Source: Cladochytrium replicatum (lineage: Eukaryota > Chytridiomycota > Chytridiomycetes > Cladochytriales > Cladochytriaceae). From it: a stretch of 64,000 nt of DNA. Positions within the stretch are counted from its first letter, which is position 1. Each line of letters begins with the position of its first letter. Below, piece by piece: positions 56,512 through 64,000 of the stretch. Both the position numbers and the translations under genes were made by a program. The notes under the pieces are model-generated. The model was given only the letters and a program-made list of their open reading frames with translations, was not told the DNA's origin and did no database searches. Location of the stretch: assembly GCA_025526935.1 (NCBI GenBank), contig JAHLKD010000026.1, positions 186,001-250,000 of the forward strand. The letters run 5' to 3'.

Positions 56512-56673
56512 CGCGTGGGATGTCGCACGGCGGTCGTGGCACAGGAAGGTGGCAGAACGAAGACACAAAAGAGAAAAAGAGGAGTTTTAAGATTGTGTTA
56601 ACAGTAAGGGTATATAATTATTTCTACATCAAATTGTCCGGCCCAAAAACATGTCCACATTGATCGGTGGTTT

Positions 56674-57693
56674 TCAGTGTGCAGGAATGGATATAATCTT
56701 CTCATCCTCCTCTTTTCCAGAAAAGATCCCTCCTTGACGTTCCTCATCCTCGGGACATTATTAAATCTTATTTTGTGTGGGTGATCAAAAATGTTCTCAC
56801 CTCAATAAACTTGAGCACCTCATCTGCAAAGTTTTCTACCGCACTAGTGGTCGCTCCATGCTCCTTGTAGAAGGCTGCCTTCTTTATTGCCTCACGGAAG
56901 GCGGCTACAACATTAGTTCCATCCGAAGCTGAGCAGAAAAACAGAGGAAGGTCTTCTTCGCGACCGCCCCGTTCTTTTCTCCTTCGGTCAATAAATCCAT
57001 ATGCTTTTTTAGCTCTAGATGGATCGGCGTCCACTTTATTTGCAACCACCACGATTGGCATGCCCATTCCACGATGCTGCAGAAGCTCGTCGTACCACCT
57101 GTCCACGTTCTTGTATGTCACTTTCCGCGTCAAGTCGAAGCAAAGTATGCAGCAGTGTGAGTGGTAGTAATATGATGCATGCATGCTTTGAAACCGTTCC
57201 TGTCCGGCAGTGTCCCAAAATTCGATCGTCATATTCTGGTTAGGTTTTTCAGGGTGGGGTATGGAGTGACGATAAAGGGTGAGCGCATAGGTAGAAAGCT
57301 GATGAGGAAGATAATGTTGGAGAAGAAAACGTTCGATCAACTTGGACTTTCCGACAGCAGAGTCACCCAATAAAATAATCTAAACGAAGAATACTTAAGG
57401 AAGACATTTGGAAGTCAAAGTTTCTGCTTTCAAACCTTGACATCCGCGGGCTTTTCGAATTTACTCCCTGCAACTGCAAGCGGATCAAACTCGGGAGAGG
57501 TTCTACTGGTTCCCCAACTTGAAGAAGTGGGAGATGTTGACATTGAATCCACAAGAGGGTGAGAACGCAGTATTTCGCAAGTATGTGGATCAGTGCGACA
57601 CCAAACCAGATTCTCACGGGCAACACAAATCAGAGGGGCTGAGTATGGAACACGTGTTGGGGTATTCAAGGCATTCGTACTGCTTCTTTTCAT
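56674..57693 (-). CDS. RABL2: Rab-like protein 2 (RABL2), ciliary small GTPase
   Basis: Exons 57693-57436, 57379-56801 and 56748-56674 join in phase. GTPase motifs: G1 GDSAVGKSKL, the RABL2 hallmark QLSTYALTLYRH, G3 WDTAGQERFQSMHASYY, G4 VVANKVDADPS and G5 CSASDGTNV. The last exon adds an acidic tail (SGKEEDEKII) with no C-terminal cysteines, so no prenylation, as in animal RABL2. RABL2 binds IFT-B via CEP19 and starts intraflagellar transport at the ciliary base. An N-terminal extension of about 85 residues precedes the GTPase domain if ATG 57693 is used; a second ATG at 57543 gives a shorter one. Confidence 0.92.
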
Positions 57694-58753
57694 CTCAAGA
57701 TTGAAAGTTTGTCAACGTTTTGCTTTGCTTCTTGCCTTTGCATTATCACGGTGACACTTCAACCTTCTTGAAACACTCACAACTTGTTAAACTAAATTAA
57801 TTCTTCTTGGACTTGCCAAGCAATGGAAACTACACGGCGAGAGCCCAATCGACAACGTTTGGTTGGGTTGAGTGCCAGAAGTCTTCTTGTCTCACGGGCT
57901 CATGTGTTATATCTAAACGCCGAGCCAAAATACCAAGGTATTCTAGCCACAGTGTCGTTTACCCTTATCCCTCGATATCCAACATGGGGTATTTGCACCT
58001 CTCATTGTTCGTTCCTTTGCAGACGACGTAAATTGAACTTGGTATCGTAAGCAGTAGAGTAACCCTTGTTGCTACGATCTGCTGAGATTAAGCCTTTGTT
58101 CACAGATTTGTACTCTAGTAATAGAGGACAACTTTAATTAAGAACAATAATATGGGCGTTGGTTAAAGAATTCACTTTGCAATTTTCTTTGACAACCACA
58201 GCAACCACGTTTTTGAAAGCACGAAAATATCAATGTTTGTATGGCTTGTGCGTCAGAAAATGAGCTCAAACAGCTCCTTCATCAGTAATAACTGCAACCT
58301 GCCGCTTTCACCGGTGAATGTTGAATGTGTGGGCAAATTTAACAGTCTTCTAGTGTCAATAACTTCGATGATCATGATCTTGCCAACTTTGCTATTTCTC
58401 CAAAAGAAAACAACACCGTAACATCAAGACCTACTTGAGATGATTGACAACTTCTCGGAGACATGTCTGAAGGTGGAAAAGTAGTTGGTGCAGGTAAGCA
58501 AAGAAGCAATACCTTGTCGCTTGCATTGCTATCACCGCTCACCGGCGGTGGAACTACAACCCTATCTTCTTTAACCAAATGGCTCCCACAAAATGATCGA
58601 TGATCCTGTTGAGCACTGTCTCTTATTCCGCTTCATCTTTCTGTTTCCAGAGAGGGCCATGCATACTTTATACTTTGCAACTGTAATGAATCTTTGCGAG
58701 ACTGTCTATTTTCTTAACCGATTGAAGAACAAACGGGGTTTATGGATGCAAAT
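57694..58753 (+). other. Possible small multi-exon gene, unresolved
   Basis: ATG 57823 opens METTRREPNRQRLVGLSARS and continues to AEPKYQ just before a possible GTATTC donor. Further + strand coding-like pieces follow: NFDDHDLANFAISPKENN near 58360-58420, and an uninterrupted 48-codon ATG frame at 58460-58603 (MSEGGKVVGAGKQRSNTLSL ... WLPQNDR, TGA). I could not join them with normal introns; the pairs found are 32 bp or break phase. No family recognised. If real, the gene would be divergent from RABL2 with 129 bp between starts. Confidence 0.3.
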
Positions 58754-59428
58754 CTAGTTCGCAATGGCGTTGTACGCAGCCTCATCCAGCAGCGCGTCAT
58801 ATTCACTCTTCGAAGAAATCTCGATCTTCGCATACCAACCTGTGCAAACCGATTGTTAAAATTTTGAGTCCATGACATCATCGTTGAAAATACCTTTCTC
58901 ATAAGGACTGCTGTTGAGCAGCTGAGGTTCACCTTTGAGACCTTCGTTGGACTCAACAATAGTACCAGAGAGTGGTGCGTAGATATCAGAGGCCGCCTTT
59001 ACAGATTCGACTGCTCCGATTGGGTCTAAGCAGAGCAAAGTTTAAAAGCAATATGACAAACAGAGGACCGAAGTTAAATAAATTCTAATTGTTGGAAACC
59101 AATCTTCAATAATAACGTACCGGATTGCTTCACTTGCTTTCCAACTGCTGGGATTTCGGCGAAAACGACGTCGCCGAGCGCGTTTTGGGCAAAGTCTGTG
59201 ATACCGATAGTTGCGATCTTTCCGTCCCCGGAGAGAGTCACCCATTCATGGTCGCTGGTATACTTTCGCTCGAGAAGTTGGCGAGCAACTTTGAGATATA
59301 CTGCGTTAGAAAAACAGTCTTCCGAAGGATCGTTGGGAAGATAGATTACTTGAGAATTGGCGGATCGCAAACGAGCGTGACGGCACGGCGCGGAAAGCGG
59401 CGGCGAATCGACCGGCAATGACAGGCAT
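58754..59428 (-). CDS. GCV3: Glycine cleavage system H protein, mitochondrial
   Basis: Exons 59428-59350, 59300-59121, 59025-58894 and 58839-58754 give 132 residues. A basic Ala/Arg/Ser N-terminus ([20 protein letters not shown]) is a good mitochondrial targeting peptide. The H-protein fold follows: [31 protein letters not shown], the lipoyl-lysine motif [16 protein letters not shown] and WYAKIEISS. The lipoylated Lys shuttles the aminomethyl group among P, T and L proteins, turning glycine into CO2, NH3 and methylene-THF. Introns are 49, 95 and 54 bp. Confidence 0.95.
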
Positions 59429-60253
59429 TTCTTTTTGGGACAAGATAGAGAGGTGGCTTGGCCGCAGTATGTAACCGATATTGAAAAAGCATAAATACTC
59501 TGGGAAATCTCTGTGTTGCCATGCGGCTATCAATGATGGGCTGGAGTTTTGCCGGGTAGGTCTTGCAGATTAATCCCGGTGCGATTGCTGACGGTATGAT
59601 CCGATAAATAGTATTAACAAGCTTCCCAACAACCTCAACCATGCAAGGCACCTCGGAAGTCCACAGCACGGCATTATAAATTGCGGCCCAAATCAAGTCC
59701 GACTATACTGCAACCGTCGCGTTACTCGACACCGATTGCCCAGGCATGTCCATCATTTTGCCTATCGCTGGTGATGGTGGAGTTGGTCTTCCAGAGATCG
59801 GAAGGTACACCATGTTCTGAAGTCGTGTCGTAAATAACCAGTCCCGTTTAAGATCAACCCAGCATCGATTTCCTGTGGTAATTTCGTCACCGTAGTAGTT
59901 GCACGTCGAGCTTAGCAGCGCAAATATAACCATTGAGCTGGAATACGAAAAGTGAGCGTGTGAGTAAGGGAATGATGGTTCAGATTAAACAAGTCTGCCT
60001 CACCAGCATAGACATGGGCGGTGTTTGAGAAAGAGGAAAATGAAGAACGAGACCAGGAACAGCGAGGACGCTTGGGGAAACGGGATCAAGAAAAGCACTA
60101 GAAAGTATTGCATACACCACTTTGAGATTGGGGTTAGGACACTTTGCCTTCGTGCGGGTGCAAATAAACACAAACCATTTCGTATTGTGTTTGCGCCACG
60201 CTGCTATGCTTCCAGTATTGTATGTTATTAATTCCATCAAAATACAGAGAACA
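59429..60253 (-). other. Spacer with an unresolved reverse-strand frame
   Basis: A reverse frame from ATG 59933 runs 76 codons (MVIFALLSSTCNYYGDEITT ...) to TAG at 59705-59703, then stays open in the same frame for over 100 more codons (SDLIWAAIYNAVLWTSEVPC). A 108-bp GT...TATAG intron (59810-59703) would remove the TAG and keep phase. No family recognised. The end would run into GCV3 exon 1 on the same strand, so the 3' limit is unclear. Confidence 0.3.
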
Positions 60254-63200
60254 TCATCTTTTCCTTTTCTTACGATCACGATCCCTATCCCTATGCGAAG
60301 ACGACAGGGGAATCATCGATGACCCGTTACCATGGTGGAAATTTGATGATTGTCCGGCCTGAGGCTGTCCATGCGACTGTGGTCCTCCAGACTGCCATTG
60401 AGATCCCCCGCCAGTGCTAGAATTGTTTGAACTAACAGGTGGAGCCGATTGGCCCCCACCAGAACAAGCATCTTGTGAAAGTCGCGGTCGTTTGGATGGA
60501 ACCCCATCAGTCGAGGCCGTAATGGTCATTCCACCATTCCCAGACGAAGTAGAAACGGTGCGCGATGGCGCTTGTGGCAGCGGGTGAGTGGTACTGGCTG
60601 TGGCAGGCTGGGTAGGCAGATTATGGGTTGTCTGGTGCGGCTGAACTGACGGAGGTGGCCGAGCATCTACTAAGAATAACAGATAGTGTTAGGCGAGGTT
60701 AAAAGAGCTTTTGCTTGATCGTTACTTTCGTCAGGAGGCCTTTTTCTACCTTGGTTGGCTCCAGTGACGCTACTCTGATTTTGTCGGTTTTGATCTGAGT
60801 CTGCAAACCGACAAAATATGAGAATGGAATTCGTTCTGTGAAAAGCAGTTAACATACCATTAGCGCCTTCATCACCTCTCCTGCGCTTAAGCTCCCTTGC
60901 GTCGCCATCACGATCATTTCGCTCTCGCTTCCGCTCCTTTCGATCCTCTGAGGCGACCTCCAGTACATCCTTTGCATGATTAGTTCGTATACTTACCGCA
61001 AAATAAATTTTCTTATGAGTTTACTTTGCTCTTGGTGCCTCCCGACGATCGTACGTCTCGATCATCCCGACTGTCACGAGCAAACTTCTCTCTCCTCCGA
61101 TCCTTCTCCGCCTCTCTGTCACGATCACGAGTCCGTCCCCGTTCTTTGTCCTTGGCCAGTGAATTTTCGGTTAAAGAAGGAGAATTACTGTGGCCTGCCG
61201 CTAGTTCGCTCGACCTTTCAGCTCGTCCATCCGGTCCGCTCTCTCCACGATTGCTCTTTGCGTCCGAGTTTTCTGGCTTGAGCTCTCCTCTCTCTCTGGC
61301 TTCTGGATGCTCTCTTCTGTCCCGGATACGGTCACTTAAAATTTGAGCGGGGGACTGGGACTCTGCACTAACAAGGTTGCTGCTCCGGGGCCCATCATTG
61401 GATTTCGAGGAGGATTGAGAAGTCACCGGTAAGGAGGGAGATGGTTGACTTCTTTCGTCGCGCCTGTCTCTGTTGGGCACACTGCTTTGGTTTCGGTCTC
61501 CATTGCGATCACGGTCCCTCCTCGGAGATTCGTTTGCAGCCACTGCATTGCTACTCCTGTCATCATCTGCTCGTCGCACTCCAAGTCTTTCGAGTGCTGG
61601 AGTAGATGGACGGCTGTTGGTACCACTCGACAGTCCCTCACGAGGTCTCTTCAGCGACTGTGAATTGGAGGCCGGAGCACTCTGGGAGTTCGAAACACTC
61701 GACCCTGCGTCGCGAGGTCTGTTGGACGACTGTGAGACAGAACCACTTCCGCTCTGAGAATTTGATGTAGTTGTAGTGCTTTCCCTTCTCCGGTCTCGAT
61801 CCCTGTCGCGTTCTCGATCTTTTTCGTGCTCACGATCTCTCTCACGCCCAGCGTCTCGACCGTCTTTCTCCCTATCGACCCGGGAGTGCGGGGAAGAGGT
61901 TGAAGAGTTTGCATCGGGTCGACCGATGCTATTCGCCGAAGGCGTACTTGTCGCGTTGCCATTGCCACTGCGTACTCTCTCCCGCCCGTCATCTCGATCA
62001 TCACGACGATTCCGATCTGACATAACAGTCACGTCTTCATTTTTGGAGGTAGCCCCATGATCATTGTTTCGACTAGAGTCACTGCGATCTCTTGGAGACC
62101 CCGTATGCTTTCGCCGATCGTCCCGCCTATCCTGAGAATGAGAGCTCGTCTGACCGCCAGTTGAATCTCCTCCTCCAAGCCTCGAAGAAAGCGGCTCATT
62201 CCGACGAGGCAGAGGTCTGTCGCGAACAGCACTTGAATCGGACTCTTTGTTGCTTAACGACGGAGAGCCGTGGTCGTTATTGATGGATTTTGTAAACAGC
62301 ATGGGCGATCCAGTAGAAGGTGAGTCAACTCTGTCTCTCGATCGATTTGGAGATTGACGTTCAGACCTCCGTTTCGGTGAGCTGGGCGGACGGCTAGACA
62401 CTGGTGCAGCGGATTTCGTTTCACTTGATCCAACATCTTTTGATGATTTCTTTCCTTGATCAACGACATCTTCTTTCGCCGGAGGTGCGTCGGTCATTGG
62501 AGTATCACTACTCTTGTTTCTCGCTGTGTCACTCTCCTTGGGTGATGGAGCTGGTTTCACATCCGTCACCGACTGGCTACGAACTTGCAAGCAGAAATCT
62601 TTCAATTCGACCCATTTCATCCCGTTCAGCTTGCCCCTGTACGACCGAGCAAGAAGCTTGAGATCTTCTCTCTTCTCGGTTTCCTCAATTTTGAGAACGG
62701 CCTTCTCGATCTGCTCACCAATACTTCTGATAAGTGGGAAGTAAAGTCGAACTTTATCCAGAACGAGAAACGCATTTCGCATCTGCATGTACTCTCCACA
62801 TTCAAGACATTGAATAAATGCCTTTTGCGATAATGTCAACAAATTTGATAAATTTTAAATCATTTGTCAAACCTTTTTCAGTTTTCCGTGCCATTTCTGC
62901 ATCGCCCTTCGGAACTCTTCGTAGTCAATCAAGTCGCTTGAAGTTATATCAGTGGGATTTGACGTCTGCCATCGCCTCTGGAACCCTGGTAAAGACTTTC
63001 CGTGAGCTTCTTTGATGAACTTTGCGGAGTCTTTGTGCCAAGAAGTCAATATCTGCAGATTCATCGCCAAGAAGTGACCTGCGAAACAAATGCATCAGCA
63101 CGGCTTTTAAATCCCTAATCGGCGCCTCACCATAATTTTTTGCTTCGTATTCGCTGCAAGAGAATAATGTGGAGTGAACGTTCTCTCGGTTAAGTATCTG

Positions 63201-64000
63201 CAAAAATTGTTGGCACTCCTCCACAATACACTACATCATTTCTGATCTTACCCTGTCATACAGCGACAAGCTCGAGAAATTTGGTGTTCCTAGCTCATGC
63301 AGGAGATACACCAGTTTCGCACAGTACGTAGCATCAGACGGTGAGAACAAACACCGCGGAAATAGACAATACTGCATCAAGTTGATGATGCAATCCGCAC
63401 GAGTTTGAGCTTTTGCGCATATGATCAGAGATGATATCTTCAAATGCGGCAATATCGATTACCTGTTGCGAACCATCCGTCTTTCTCCCGCTGGAGTCGA
63501 GCCTTAACGACAACATAGTTTGCAATCTGAACTTTACGCTCATGTTGCAACATTGTGACCGTTTGCAGAAACCGCTCCTTATCCTTCTTCCGCTTCTGCA
63601 CTGCCGCGTTGCTGTTGTCAGACTTGTCACTCTCCAGTTGCTTGATCAAGGTTTCTTGTCGTTCAATTTCAGCGCTGTACCGAGTCTCAGGAACGTAAAT
63701 ATCGAATAAAGATAGCTGCCAGAATGTTGTGTAGAACTGTGGTGTGACTCCCTTCCACACATGGGGAGGAACAATATTGTTAACGGCAAGGATTGTGTCG
63801 TGCAAACCTCGTTCCCATAAGCAACTGGTGGTCGGTAGCGACTCGGGGTTGTTATCAGGTTTTGTGGGCTGGTGTCAACTGTGAGAAATTAGATCCTCCG
63901 ATGTGTGTTTAAGTACTCACTGTGTCCACATCCATGGAGTCCGACGAAGATTTAAGGTTTATGCCCTCACCACCTGGGGTGTCTGGGAGAGGCGTCCCAG
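60254..64000 (-). CDS. THO2: THO complex subunit 2 (THO2/THOC2), C-terminal part
   Basis: The gene enters from the right edge and ends at TGA 60254. Reading 5' to 3', text near 63440-63830 (VTPQFYTTFWQLSLFDIYVP; KKDKERFLQTVTMLQHERKV) and near 63260-63420 (FPRCLFSPSDATYCAKLVYL; LGTPNFSSLSLYDRV) matches the THOC2 core. Next come DYEEFRRAMQKWHGKL and CLECGEYMQMRNAFLVLDK. From about 62600 the protein is a long disordered Arg/Asp/Ser-rich tail (RDRDRD-type repeats), as in animal THOC2. THO couples transcription to mRNP assembly and export. The N-terminal half lies outside the window. Several short introns cut the 3' end. Confidence 0.92.

Noticed and set aside
61026-61757. Forward Ser/Arg-rich open frames across the THO2 tail
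   Set aside because: They mirror the RD/RS-repeat codons of THO2 on the other strand.
1-64000. tRNA or rRNA genes
   Set aside because: No convincing GGTTCGAATCC-type T-loop with matching arms was seen by eye. A tRNAscan-SE run would settle it.

Overview
This is a compact fungal nuclear genome segment. Genes lie close together on both strands and are cut by many short spliceosomal introns, mostly about 45-110 bp with GT-AG ends. TGA, TAA and TAG are all used as normal stops. Three genes whose families are tied to motile cilia or flagella sit in the window: NME7, NPHP4 and RABL2. Most fungi lost these families with the flagellum. Together with fungal genes such as MMM1 (ERMES) and a HET-like protein, they point to a zoosporic (chytrid-type) fungus. 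This lineage call is an inference from gene content.

Layout. 0-5 kb: an acidic single-pass membrane protein, a small membrane protein, and a stretch of decayed retroelement pieces. 5-12.5 kb: an ABCG half-transporter, a decayed F-box/WD40 copy followed by its better preserved paralogue, and a HET-like protein. 12.5-15 kb: gene-poor DNA with an exact 159-bp tandem duplication and a broken Ty1/copia integrase. 15.4-29.4 kb: SF3B6 (with a GC-AG intron), a hypothetical gene, NME7, TRAPPC2, RBM26/27-like and RALGAPB-like. 30-37.9 kb: a fructosamine-kinase relic, MMM1, REV7, a homeodomain protein, homoserine kinase and a Ser-rich unknown. 38-47 kb: UAP1, WDR70, HEI10/CCNB1IP1, a quinone-oxidoreductase pseudogene and EF1B-beta. 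47-64 kb: NPHP4, homogentisate dioxygenase, a membrane-anchored Xaa-Pro dipeptidase, RABL2, an unclear gene, glycine cleavage H protein, an unclear gene, and the 3' part of THO2, which runs off the right edge.

Shared themes: flagellum (NME7, NPHP4, RABL2); RNA processing and export (SF3B6, RBM26-like, THO2, and two intronic C/D snoRNA candidates); meiosis, repair and chromatin (HEI10, REV7, WDR70); organelle contact and traffic (MMM1, TRAPPC2); amino-acid, sugar and one-carbon metabolism (THR1, HGD, GCSH, UAP1). Head-to-head pairs with very short spacers recur: WDR70/HEI10 have start codons 5-47 bp apart, and NME7/TRAPPC2 59 bp apart.

The most notable observations are two box C/D snoRNA candidates inside EF1B-beta introns. 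The first carries a 13-nt element antisense to the conserved LSU rRNA site served by U18/snR18, the same host gene and guide as in budding yeast. I did not find a convincing wholly new system. All gene models are hand-read; where a start or exon could not be settled this is stated.
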